Below are positions 1 through 7,155 of a stretch of 9,583 bases of DNA, piece by piece. Made by a program: the position numbers and the translations under genes. A model generated the notes under the pieces. The model ran no database searches, had not been told where the DNA came from, and was given only the letters and a program-made list of their open reading frames with translations. Source of the DNA: Planctomycetota bacterium (GTDB lineage: Bacteria; Planctomycetota; UBA8108; UBA1146; JAJFFE01); assembly GCA_020425835.1 (NCBI GenBank), contig JAGQRC010000083.1:1-9583 (forward strand). The letters are read 5' to 3'. Numbering within the stretch: the stretch's first letter is position 1; each line of letters begins with the position of its first letter.

Positions 1-19
1 CGAGCGCGACCTCCGCTTC

Positions 20-48
20 TTGATCTGCCTCGAAGTCGCCGTTAGTGT
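20..48 (+). promoter_or_regulatory. Candidate sigma-70-type promoter upstream of the membrane-protein gene
   Basis: TTGATC at 20-25 and TAGTGT at 43-48 are separated by exactly 17 bases, a spacing typical of vegetative promoters. The -35 box matches TTGACA at the first four bases, but the -10 box matches TATAAT at only three of six. If real, transcription would begin near base 55. That would favour the ATG at 123 over the GTG at 45 as start of the first gene. The first 44 bases cannot be assigned to a gene: a reading frame ending at a TAG (43-45) could be the tail of an upstream gene, but its 14 residues are uninformative. Confidence 0.3.
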
Positions 49-122
49 GCGACTTGCGAATGGAGGAGAGTCCGGTGGATGCCGAAGCGCGTCCTTCGGC
101 CGCAGAAAGGGAAGCCTCTCGC

Positions 123-1010
123 ATGACCAAAGGCCAGGCCAAGATCGGTTTCGGGCGCAAGGTCCGCGCTCTGTTCTCCAACTTCTTCGGCGCGGTCGGG
201 CTCTGGGTCTTCCCGTACCCGATCTTCCTGTTCAAGCGGGCGCTCGCCGGCCGGGAGAACGCCAGCGGCGATCTCGAGTTCTACTGCCACCCGCGGTTCG
301 CGATCACCTCGCACATCATCTTCGTCGGCTGGCTGGTGTCGCTCGGGACCCTGCTCAATGCGACCGTGTTCGGTGACGCCGGGATCCCGGCGCAGGCGCT
401 GTCGTGGCCTTGGTTGCTCGCGATCGGCTTCACGTTGACCGCGATGGGGCGCGACTGGGAGATCATCAGCTCGATCATGGTCGGCGGCACGATCCTCCTC
501 GTCACCGCGGTGCTCGTGATCCTGGAGTTGACCGGAGACTGGGAGCTCTTCAAGCCGGTCTACGAGATCATCAAGCAGGTCCCGGTCCGCATGGAGTGGG
601 GGGGGCCGTTCTTGCTCTCTCTCGTCCTCGGCTTCTTCTACGTTCTGATGGCGTCCTACCAGCGCGTCGACGACGTCTGGCGGCTCCCGTCGCACGGCAA
701 CCTGCTCGACCACTACCGCTTCGAGCGCAGCGACACGTCGATCTCCAAGGGTGGGAAGACCTTTCGCGCCGATTGGCCCTGCATGCTGAAGAAGTGGTTC
801 TTCTTCGGCTACGGCAACATCCTGATCCTCGACGCGCACTCCAAGCGCACCCTGCATCGGATCGAAGGCGTGTTCTTCGCCCGCCAACACGCCGAGGTGC
901 TGAAGGTCCGCTTCGCGACCACCGACGCGACCCTCGTCGAGCACGAGCTCGCCAGCGAGGCGGCGATGGCCGAGGACGAGGATGAGATCGCGGCCGACGA
1001 CGACCTTTGA
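123..1010 (+). CDS. Multi-pass membrane protein with cytosolic C-terminal domain and acidic tail, unknown function
   Basis: A 295-residue protein from the ATG at 123, which has AAGGGA ten bases upstream. In-frame GTG at 45 and ATG at 60 are possible but have no ribosome-binding site, and the added residues are low in conservation-like character. From ATG 123, residues about 18-38 form an aromatic-rich hydrophobic stretch (ending PYPIFLFK). Likely membrane helices lie near 64-84, 94-112, 117-138 and 162-182. The remaining ~110 residues are soluble and mixed in composition, with alternating hydrophobic stretches (KKWFFFGYGNILILD, then TLHRIEGVFFA) that could form a beta-rich, PH-like domain; that fold is a guess. 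The protein ends in a strongly acidic tail (EDEDE then ADDD). No catalytic motif is visible and I do not recognise a family. The stop is 14 bases before the ATG of the annexin-like gene, or overlaps it by four bases if the TTG at 1007 is used, so the two genes are probably one transcript and their products may work together at the membrane. Confidence 0.85.
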   Translation: MTKGQAKIGFGRKVRALFSNFFGAVGLWVFPYPIFLFKRALAGRENASGDLEFYCHPRFAITSHIIFVGWLVSLGTLLNATVFGDAGIPAQALSWPWLLAIGFTLTAMGRDWEIISSIMVGGTILLVTAVLVILELTGDWELFKPVYEIIKQVPVRMEWGGPFLLSLVLGFFYVLMASYQRVDDVWRLPSHGNLLDHYRFERSDTSISKGGKTFRADWPCMLKKWFFFGYGNILILDAHSKRTLHRIEGVFFARQHAEVLKVRFATTDATLVEHELASEAAMAEDEDEIAADDDL

Positions 1011-1024
1011 TCGGCAGTGACGGC

Positions 1025-3388
1025 ATGAGTGGAGAGGAGCGGGCGGCGCCCCCACCGCGGCCCGCTGCGAGTCGGTCGGACTCGGGTCGCGAGGAGCGTC
1101 GCCGCGACATCGAACGCTTCGAGAGCGCCCATCGACGGATCACCCAGCGCGCGCGCCAGCTCGGGGAGAACCAGCACCGTGCGCGACGGGGCTTCCGGCT
1201 GTTCGATCTGCGCGCGGAGATCGTTCGCGAGATGGCACAGCTGCGCGACGTGTTCGAGCGGTATCCCGACGTCGCCGACGCGGTCGGGGAGATCCTCCAG
1301 ATCCATCACGCCATCGGCATCGAGCGGCGACTCGACGCAGATCGTTTCGCGGTCGAGATCAGCCGCTGTCTGCACGGTTTCGCGGTCCGATTCCATCGCC
1401 TCGTCTCGATCCTGATCGGCCGCTCACGCCGAGAGCTCGATCTGATCGGGTTCGCGTTCGAGGATCGCTACGGCGAGACGATTCGTACCGCGTTCGAGCG
1501 CGGTGTGCTCGCGCCACCGAAGCGACTCGTCCACGCCATCCTCCTTCGGGACATCGCGACGGAGCGCCAGCGGCTGAGCCATCTGCTGGCCGCACGCCGA
1601 GTGGATGTCTTCGCCGACACCCTCTACCTCGGGATGCGCTGGCGCTGGGGGCGCGACGAGCGGGCGATCTTCAGCGTCGTTCAGAGGATCGCGCAGGACG
1701 AGGAGCGCGAGGAGCTGTTGGCTGCGGTGCGAGCGAGTTACCAGCGACACCACGGGGGGCGGCTCGGTGCCGGGGGGCTCGACGAGGCGATCGCCAAGAA
1801 CCTGAAGCCGATCGTGTCCGCGCGGATCGCCGCGCTGTTGCGCGGCGATGAGGCGTTGGAGACGGTGCTCGCTCTCGCGCACGAGTTGGAGCGCCGCAGG
1901 CCTCGCCTTCCGCAGCTCGCGGAGACCCTGCGCGGCAAGACACGCGGCCAGTTGAAGGAGATCCGCAACGCGTGGCGCCGCCACCGCGGCACCTCGGTGG
2001 CCGAGGAACTCGGCCGACGACGTTGGACGGGGAAGCTCGCGCCGGTTCGCGATTACGTCGTCGCGCTGACCGAAGGGCGTCGATCGACGGCCGACGCCGC
2101 GTTCGTCCGAGCGGCGGTCCTGAAACACCCGGGATGCTGGATCGGCGAGCCGTTCGTCGGGAAGAGCGTCGATGCGCGAGAGGCGCTGATCGATCGGTAC
2201 GATCACAAGTACGGGACGGGGAAGGCGGACGCGGGGTTCTGGCCGGACCTGCGTCGGGCGGTGCCCGATCGCACGCGGCGAATCCTCATGGAGAGGTTCG
2301 TCCGCGACGGGTACCTCAGCGAAGCCGAACTCCTGCGCGACTGCATGCACGGGTTCGGGACCGACGAGCGGGGTATCAAGGAGATCCTCGCTCGGGCGAC
2401 CGCGGATGAGCTGCGCGAGATCGAGGTGGAGTACCGCAAGTTCCTGCGCCACGACTTCGCGGAGGGCATGCGATTCCGACCGCTGCGCTTCGCGGCGCGG
2501 ATCGGCCGAGCCACCGCCGACTGGATGACCGTGCGCGAGAGCGGGTCGTGGTTGGAGTGTCTGCGACGTCGCAGCCTCGTCCCGCGGGACCTCTGGATGG
2601 ATCTCGAGGCCGAGCTCGACGGTGACGACTGGCTCGACGCGCAGCTGCTCCGCAACGGGAAGCCCGCCGACCCGATCGATCTCTACCGCCGAACGGCCTC
2701 CCTCTACGAGCACGAACGGGGCGGCAAGCTGAGTCGCGTGATCGACTGGGTCTGTCACGACGGCAAGGCGATGGACCGCGACTTCGCGCGGGCCCGAGCC
2801 TTCTACGAGCGCTACATCGACGGACGGCATCCGCGTTACGACGAGCTCCAGCGGCTGCAGGCGCTGGTCAGCTACGCCGGTCACGCGTTCGAGTCGTTCC
2901 GCGCCGCCAAGCACTCGCTCTCGTTCATCTTCGCCAATCTCGCGTCGGGGCTCCTGGTGGCGGTGGTCGCGACGATCGTGCTCGCGCTGCGCCAGCCGCT
3001 GCCGCTGGTGATGTTGGGCTGCTTCCTGGCCAGCGGGATCACGCGGCTCGGCTGCCGGTGGGTACTGGCCGCGCGCGGCTACGGTCGTGAGAAGGTGGCG
3101 CAGGATCTCGCGCTGGCCGCCGTCGACGGCGTGACTTTCGCGGCCGGGACCGCGTTCCGCCAGGTGTTCGGGAGCATCGGGCGGCGCCTTCTCCGGTCGA
3201 AGATCACCCACAAGATTCTCAAGAGCACGAGCAGCTATGTGCTCAAGCGACTGATCCGAACGAGCGAGGAGCTCAACGAGCGCAAACGCTCGCTGCACCT
3301 GCGGCACAGCGTCGGGCTCGAGGCGGTGCTCGAGAGTGAGGAGCGCGACATCAACGAGCTCCTCGAACGGTTGAGCATCTATGCCTGA
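1025..3388 (+). CDS. Annexin-like repeat protein with C-terminal transmembrane hairpin
   Basis: A 787-residue protein from the ATG at 1025; a TTG at 1007, overlapping the previous stop as TTGA, would add six residues, and neither start has a strong ribosome-binding site. Residues 443-448 read GFGTDE and are followed by I-K-E-I-L, then D-E-L-R-E-I-x-x-x-Y, the signature order of an annexin repeat (GxGTDE, IIxIL, RxxxIxxxY). A second, degenerate copy has GRDERAIFSVV at 209-219 followed by EREELL near 227. Further half-repeats with the pattern R-x-x-L/A-x-x-I-x-x-x-Y/F-x-x-x-YG occur near 134, 306, 383 and 553, for example DRYDHKYG. Eukaryotic annexins have four repeats of about 70 residues and bind acidic membranes with calcium. 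Here the acidic residue expected 38-40 positions after the GT is not apparent (F484-R488), so calcium binding is uncertain. Residues about 636-657 and 660-682 are hydrophobic and probably a membrane hairpin. A basic segment and a charged, possibly coiled C-terminus follow. The N-terminal ~35 residues are Arg/Pro-rich and disordered. The annexin assignment is by motif pattern only. Confidence 0.72.
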   Translation: MSGEERAAPPPRPAASRSDSGREERRRDIERFESAHRRITQRARQLGENQHRARRGFRLFDLRAEIVREMAQLRDVFERYPDVADAVGEILQIHHAIGIERRLDADRFAVEISRCLHGFAVRFHRLVSILIGRSRRELDLIGFAFEDRYGETIRTAFERGVLAPPKRLVHAILLRDIATERQRLSHLLAARRVDVFADTLYLGMRWRWGRDERAIFSVVQRIAQDEEREELLAAVRASYQRHHGGRLGAGGLDEAIAKNLKPIVSARIAALLRGDEALETVLALAHELERRRPRLPQLAETLRGKTRGQLKEIRNAWRRHRGTSVAEELGRRRWTGKLAPVRDYVVALTEGRRSTADAAFVRAAVLKHPGCWIGEPFVGKSVDAREALIDRYDHKYGTGKADAGFWPDLRRAVPDRTRRILMERFVRDGYLSEAELLRDCMHGFGTDERGIKEILARATADELREIEVEYRKFLRHDFAEGMRFRPLRFAARIGRATADWMTVRESGSWLECLRRRSLVPRDLWMDLEAELDGDDWLDAQLLRNGKPADPIDLYRRTASLYEHERGGKLSRVIDWVCHDGKAMDRDFARARAFYERYIDGRHPRYDELQRLQALVSYAGHAFESFRAAKHSLSFIFANLASGLLVAVVATIVLALRQPLPLVMLGCFLASGITRLGCRWVLAARGYGREKVAQDLALAAVDGVTFAAGTAFRQVFGSIGRRLLRSKITHKILKSTSSYVLKRLIRTSEELNERKRSLHLRHSVGLEAVLESEERDINELLERLSIYA

Positions 3389-3403
3389 CCCGGACGATTC
3401 GGG
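3389..3403 (+). terminator. Short hairpin directly after the annexin-like gene stop
   Basis: CCCGGA (3389-3394) can pair with TTCGGG (3398-3403) around a CGA loop, giving six pairs including one G-T wobble. It begins at the first base after the TGA. No T-tract follows, so it is not a classical intrinsic terminator; it may protect the mRNA 3' end or be chance. Further on, a ten-base perfect palindrome CCGACGTCGG lies at 3445-3454 and could be a protein-binding site, though such words are common at this GC content. Confidence 0.2.
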
Positions 3404-3519
3404 AGCCCGCTGCTACGGAGTCGATCCTCAACGACCAAGTAGTGCCGACGTCGGTGGACTGCGAGCAACTGGACCGTCACGTGGCCTGCGACTCCCTCGT
3501 GAGATTCGGCCGAGACCTG

Positions 3520-3548
3520 GTGACGGCCGCACGCGCCGCGGATAGCAT
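3520..3548 (+). promoter_or_regulatory. Candidate promoter of the peptidase-amidoligase operon
   Basis: GTGACG (3520-3525) and TAGCAT (3543-3548) are 17 bases apart and match TTGACA and TATAAT at four positions each. The -10 box sits inside a small inverted repeat, CGCGGAT (3537-3543) and ATCCGCG (3547-3553), which could be an operator or may be incidental. Transcription from about 3555 would give a leader of roughly 75 bases before the ATG at 3630. The -10 resembles the TAGTGT candidate at 43-48 and the TAGTCTCC at 9038-9045, so TAG-x-x-T may be a local form of the -10 box. Confidence 0.4.
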
Positions 3549-3560
3549 CCGCGCCCCTTT

Positions 3561-3618
3561 CCCTCCCCGAGCGGGCACCCCCGTTCTTCGACGGGGCCGA
3601 GGGGAGGGGGACTCCCCC
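3561..3618 (+). promoter_or_regulatory. Strongly structured 5' leader with nested and alternative GC hairpins before the peptidase gene
   Basis: CCCTCCCC (3561-3568) is perfectly complementary to GGGGAGGG (3601-3608), enclosing an inner hairpin of CCCCGT (3579-3584) with ACGGGG (3591-3596) around a six-base TCTTCG loop. The right arm of the outer stem overlaps a third possible hairpin, GGGGG (3606-3610) with CCCCC (3614-3618) around ACT, so the two cannot both form completely. The ribosome-binding site GGAGA (3619-3623) starts immediately after this last arm. The arrangement could control access of ribosomes. No T-run follows, which argues against an intrinsic terminator, and no known riboswitch class was recognised. 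Confidence 0.45.
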
Positions 3619-3629
3619 GGAGAACAGCC

Positions 3630-4355
3630 ATGTCCCAACTCGCGAACGAATTCACCATCGAGCCGCAGCCGGACGAGGTCTCCTGCGGCGCGTCGTGTCT
3701 GCACGCGGTCTATCGGTACTTCGGGGAGCCGTCGAAGATCGAGGAGGTTCAGGCGGAGATCGCCCAGCTTCCGTTGGGCGGGACGCTCGCGGTCATGCTC
3801 GCGCGTCACGCCCTCGGTCGAGGCTACCGGACGACGATCTACACCTGCAACTTGCAGATCTTCGATCCGAGCTGGTTCGTCGCGGGCGGACCGAGCATCG
3901 AGGAACGCCTGCGCTCCCAGGCGGCGATCAAGGAGGACGAGAAGCTGCAGTGGGCGACGCCACACTACGTCGACTACTTGGAGTGTGGTGGGGAGCTGCG
4001 GATGGAGGAGGTCACGCTCGACCTCTTGGACGAACTCCTCGGCCACCGACTCCCCGTGATCTGTGGGTTGAGCGCGACCTGGCTCTACCGAGCCGTGCGA
4101 GAGCGACCGGAAGACTCCGAGCCGGACGATCTCCTCGGTGAGCCGACCGGCCACTTCGTGGTCCTGACGGGGATCGACCGCGAGACCGAAGAGGTGCACG
4201 TCGCCGACCCCTATCGGCACGACCCCTATCCGGGTGCACACCACTACCGAATCGGAGCCCAGCGGTTCATCGCGTCGATCCTGCTGGGGATCGTGACCTA
4301 CGACGCGAAACTCCTGGTCATCGAACCCCCGACCTCCGACGCTCCGGAACCGTAG
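3630..4355 (+). CDS. C39/papain-like cysteine peptidase of the amidoligase cluster
   Basis: A 241-residue cytosolic protein without signal peptide or membrane segment; the ATG follows GGAGA with a six-base spacer. It has the three landmarks of the peptidase C39-like fold: Q13 (oxyanion-hole position) and nucleophile C19 in DEVSCGASCLHAVYRYFG, a catalytic histidine H175 in GHFVVLTG, and D193 in VADPY. Alternative cysteine C23 is four residues on, but the SCG context favours C19. C39 enzymes fused to bacteriocin ABC transporters cut double-glycine leaders; here there is no transporter, so the enzyme more likely cleaves (or ligates) a cytosolic peptide or amide. In gammaproteobacteria a related C39-like gene, sometimes fused to a GNAT acetyltransferase, sits beside a RimK-like ligase, as I recall; no GNAT domain is present here. 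The ligase gene begins 54 bases downstream, consistent with one operon. The precise substrate is unknown. Confidence 0.88.
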   Translation: MSQLANEFTIEPQPDEVSCGASCLHAVYRYFGEPSKIEEVQAEIAQLPLGGTLAVMLARHALGRGYRTTIYTCNLQIFDPSWFVAGGPSIEERLRSQAAIKEDEKLQWATPHYVDYLECGGELRMEEVTLDLLDELLGHRLPVICGLSATWLYRAVRERPEDSEPDDLLGEPTGHFVVLTGIDRETEEVHVADPYRHDPYPGAHHYRIGAQRFIASILLGIVTYDAKLLVIEPPTSDAPEP

Positions 4356-4409
4356 ATGGAGTGTCCCGACCGCCGGGACGTGCGATGGCCTCAGAAGGCA
4401 CGGTAGACA

Positions 4410-5882
4410 GTGCAGATCCTTCTCGTCGTGGACGATCCCAAGCGGTGGACCCTGGAATTGCCCGGGGTCCACGTCATCTCCGGTCGGAGATACCTGACGG
4501 AAGGGGTGGAGAGAGGCGACCGCTTCACCCGGGTCTTCAACCTCTGTCGCTCCTACGCCTACCAGAGCATCGGATATTACGTCTCGCTCCTCGCCGAAGC
4601 GCGGGGCCACCGACCCCAGCCCGACATCGGAACGCTGCGCGACATGAAGCTCGGTCCCGTGCGCCGGGTGCTGACCGACGAGCTCGATGACCTCGTTCGT
4701 TCGACGCTGAGGACGGTGAAGACGAGCCCGTTCGAGATGAGCATCTACTTCGGAATGACCACGGCCAAGCGGGACCGCCGTCTCGGCCGTCGGTTGTTCG
4801 GTCTGTTCCGTGCACCACTCCTGCGCGCGCACTTCGTGCGGCGCGGCGACAAGTGGGTCTGGCAGGGGGTTCGACCCATCCCGATGAGCGAGGTCCCGGA
4901 GAGCCACTGGCCGGTGGTGTTGCGCGGGGCGACGGAGTACTTCGCCCGCGCCGAGTGGACGGCGCGTCGGAAGTCGGCGCCGCGCTACTCGCTGGCGATC
5001 CTCCACGATCCCTCCGAAGCGGAGCCGCCCTCGGATGAGCGCGCCCTTCGCCGCTTCGTGCAGGCGGCGACGCGGCACTCGATCGCCGCGGAGCTCATCA
5101 CCCGGCAGGACTTCGGACGGCTCCCGGCATTCGACGCGTTGTTCATCCGCGCGACCACTGCGGTCGAGCACTACACCTATCGGTTCGCCCGAACGGCCGA
5201 GGCGGAAGGGCTCGCGGTCATCGACGACTCGGTCTCGATCGTCCGCTGCACCAACAAGGTCTACCTCGCCGAGTGTCTCGTCCAGAAAGGGATTCCGGCG
5301 CCGCCCACGGTGATCGTCCATCGCGACAATCGGGAGCGCGTTCCCGATCTCCTCGGCTTTCCCGTGGTGCTCAAGCGACCCGACAGCTCCTTCTCGCAGG
5401 GCGTGGTCAAGGCGGAGAGCGTCGAGGAGTACGAGCATCACGTCTCCGACATGCTGACTCGTTCCGAGCTGGTGGTCGCGCAAGCGTTCACCCCGACCGA
5501 CTACGATTGGCGGGTCGGTGTTCTCGATGGGAAGCCGCTCTACGTCTGCAAGTACTACATGGCGCCGAAGCACTGGCAGATCATCCAGCATCGGGAAACC
5601 TCGACCCGCTACGGCAAGGGGGAGACCCTCGCCGTCGAGGATGCGCCGAAGCGGGTGATCTCCACCGCCGTGCGCGCTTGTCGGCTGTTCGGCCGAGGCC
5701 TGTACGGTGTGGATCTGAAACAGGTGGGCAAGAAGGTGCTCGTGATCGAGGTCAACGACAACCCGAGCATCGATGCCGGGTGGGAGGACCGCGTGCTGAA
5801 GGGTGCCCTCTACGACGCGGTCATGGAGTCGTTCGTGCAGAGGATCGAGACGATCCGGAAGGGGAGCGCCCATGGAAGCTGA
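4410..5882 (+). CDS. RimK-like ATP-grasp ligase with RLAN-type N-terminal domain
   Basis: A 490-residue protein from a GTG at 4410, with GAAGG 11 bases upstream. The N-terminal ~170 residues match the RimK-like ATP-grasp N-terminal (RLAN) type: a beta strand MQILLVVDDP, then ITEGV-like YLTEGVERGDRF, and NLCRSYAYQSIGYYVSLLAEARGH in separate pieces. The C-terminal half is an ATP-grasp fold: C-T-N-K at 280-283, K322 in VVLKRPD, a glycine-rich loop SFSQG ending at G331, D366 and R368 in YDWRVG, and the magnesium-binding set D435, E447 and N449 in YGVDLK and EVNDNP. All catalytic positions appear intact. Such enzymes activate a carboxylate as acyl phosphate and join it to an amine, as RimK adds glutamate to ribosomal protein S6. 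This longer type is distinct from RimK itself and its acceptor is not known. Its end overlaps the next gene by 11 bases, suggesting translational coupling and a shared pathway with the GCS2-type ligase. Confidence 0.92.
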   Translation: MQILLVVDDPKRWTLELPGVHVISGRRYLTEGVERGDRFTRVFNLCRSYAYQSIGYYVSLLAEARGHRPQPDIGTLRDMKLGPVRRVLTDELDDLVRSTLRTVKTSPFEMSIYFGMTTAKRDRRLGRRLFGLFRAPLLRAHFVRRGDKWVWQGVRPIPMSEVPESHWPVVLRGATEYFARAEWTARRKSAPRYSLAILHDPSEAEPPSDERALRRFVQAATRHSIAAELITRQDFGRLPAFDALFIRATTAVEHYTYRFARTAEAEGLAVIDDSVSIVRCTNKVYLAECLVQKGIPAPPTVIVHRDNRERVPDLLGFPVVLKRPDSSFSQGVVKAESVEEYEHHVSDMLTRSELVVAQAFTPTDYDWRVGVLDGKPLYVCKYYMAPKHWQIIQHRETSTRYGKGETLAVEDAPKRVISTAVRACRLFGRGLYGVDLKQVGKKVLVIEVNDNPSIDAGWEDRVLKGALYDAVMESFVQRIETIRKGSAHGS

Positions 5883-7155
5883 GCGCTCGTCGGACAGCGA
5901 CGGCTCGCCGTTCGGCTGGTTCGAGGCGATCGGTATCGAATTGGAGTACATGATCGTCGACGCGACGTCTCTCGACGTGCGTCCGATCTGCGACCGGCTG
6001 ATGGAGGCGGAGGCGGGAAAGATCGTCGCCGACGTCGAGTTCGACGATGTCTCCTGGTCGAACGAGCTGACTGCGCACGTCGTCGAGCTCAAGACGACCA
6101 CGCCACCGCCGCGGCTCGAGGGTTGGGCCGATCACTTCGACGCCCATTTGCGCCGGATCCGGAACCACCTCCAGCCGCTCGGTGCGAGACTGATGCCCGG
6201 GGCGATGCACCCGTGGATGGACCCGGGCACGGAGATGAAGCTCTGGCCGCACGACTATCGTCCGATCTACGAGGCCATGCACCGCGTTTTCGATTGTCGG
6301 GGGCACGGTTGGGCCAACCTCCAGAGCTTGCACATCAACCTTCCGTTCCGCGGGGACGAGGAGTTCGGTCGGCTGCACGCCGCGATTCGAGCGGTGCTTC
6401 CCATCTTGCCCGCGCTCGCGGCGAGCTCGCCCGCGCAGGACGGTGTCCTGACCGGCCGGCTCGACCAGCGACTGATGAACTACCGGCATCACTGCGATCG
6501 TCTCCGTAGCATGGTCGCCGACGTCGTTCCCGAGCCGGTCTTCTCGATCGACGAGTACCACGAGCGCGTGCTGGGATGGATCTACCGCGAGCTCGAGCCG
6601 TTGGATCCCGAGGGACTCCTGCGTCACGAGTTCGCCAATGCGCGGGGAGCGATCGCTCGATTCGAGCGGAGCGCGATCGAGATTCGAGTGATCGATGTCC
6701 AGGAGTGTCCGCGCGCCGATCTCGCGATCGCCGCGTTGGCGACCTCCGTCGTTCGAGCCCTCGGCGAAGAGGCGTGGGGTCGGCTCGACGACTTGAAGAC
6801 ACTCGGGACGGAGCCGCTCGTCGCCATCTTCGACGCCTGCATCGCCGACGCCGACGAAGCGGTCATCGCGGACCGGGACTATCTCGACGCCCTCGGAATC
6901 CCCGGCTCGACCTCCATGACCGCGGGGGAGGTCTGGCGGCAGCTCCGGAGATCGGTCGAACGCTATCGATCCGATGATCTGAGCGCGTTCGCCTCCGACC
7001 TCGACCTGTTGTTCGACCACGGACCGCTCGCACGACGGCTCCGGGAAGCGCTGGGGGATCGGCCGGATCGTTCTCGGTTCGCCTCGGTCTACACCGAGCT
7101 CTGTGACGCGCTCGACCGCGGGGAGCTCTTCCGGGTCCCGTCGTCGCATGGCTGA
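5872..7155 (+). CDS. GCS2-type carboxylate-amine ligase (glutamate-cysteine ligase-like)
   Basis: A 427-residue protein from the ATG at 5872, preceded by AAGGGGAG and lying within the end of the ATP-grasp gene. Longer in-frame starts exist upstream but would extend far into that gene. Landmarks of the GCS2 / glutamine-synthetase-like ligase fold are present: GIELEYMIVD with E23 and E25 (metal/ATP side), VELKT with E72, GAMHP with H113, SLHINLPF with H154 and N156, AASSP at 183-187, and IEIRVIDVQECP with E270 and R272. Family members form gamma-glutamyl or other amide bonds at the expense of ATP. The length and motifs suit the family; the substrate cannot be read from the sequence, and glutathione synthesis should not be assumed. 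Two different amide-forming enzymes side by side suggest successive couplings in one small product. The stop overlaps the start of the next gene by eight bases. Confidence 0.9.
   Translation: MEAERSSDSDGSPFGWFEAIGIELEYMIVDATSLDVRPICDRLMEAEAGKIVADVEFDDVSWSNELTAHVVELKTTTPPPRLEGWADHFDAHLRRIRNHLQPLGARLMPGAMHPWMDPGTEMKLWPHDYRPIYEAMHRVFDCRGHGWANLQSLHINLPFRGDEEFGRLHAAIRAVLPILPALAASSPAQDGVLTGRLDQRLMNYRHHCDRLRSMVADVVPEPVFSIDEYHERVLGWIYRELEPLDPEGLLRHEFANARGAIARFERSAIEIRVIDVQECPRADLAIAALATSVVRALGEEAWGRLDDLKTLGTEPLVAIFDACIADADEAVIADRDYLDALGIPGSTSMTAGEVWRQLRRSVERYRSDDLSAFASDLDLLFDHGPLARRLREALGDRPDRSRFASVYTELCDALDRGELFRVPSSHG

Noticed and set aside
1424..3307. A 627-codon minus-strand open frame opposite the annexin-like gene
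   Set aside because: Composition is that of an antisense shadow, with no recognisable motif. The plus-strand frame has repeats and membrane helices.
1025..3388. Reading the annexin-like gene product as a tape-measure or coiled-coil structural protein because of its charged helices
   Set aside because: The GFGTDE motif and the spacing of following helices, repeated several times, fit annexin repeats better than a generic coiled coil.
3537..3560. Inverted repeat CGCGGAT-AGC-ATCCGCG followed by CCCCTTT as an intrinsic terminator
   Set aside because: The trailing T-run is only three bases after a C-run, and the repeat coincides with a better -10 promoter candidate.
3477..6101. An 874-codon open frame on the minus strand, antisense to the peptidase and ATP-grasp genes
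   Set aside because: High-GC genes commonly leave open antisense frames. The translation is Arg/Asp/Val/His-rich with no domain, while the plus strand carries intact catalytic motifs of two enzymes.
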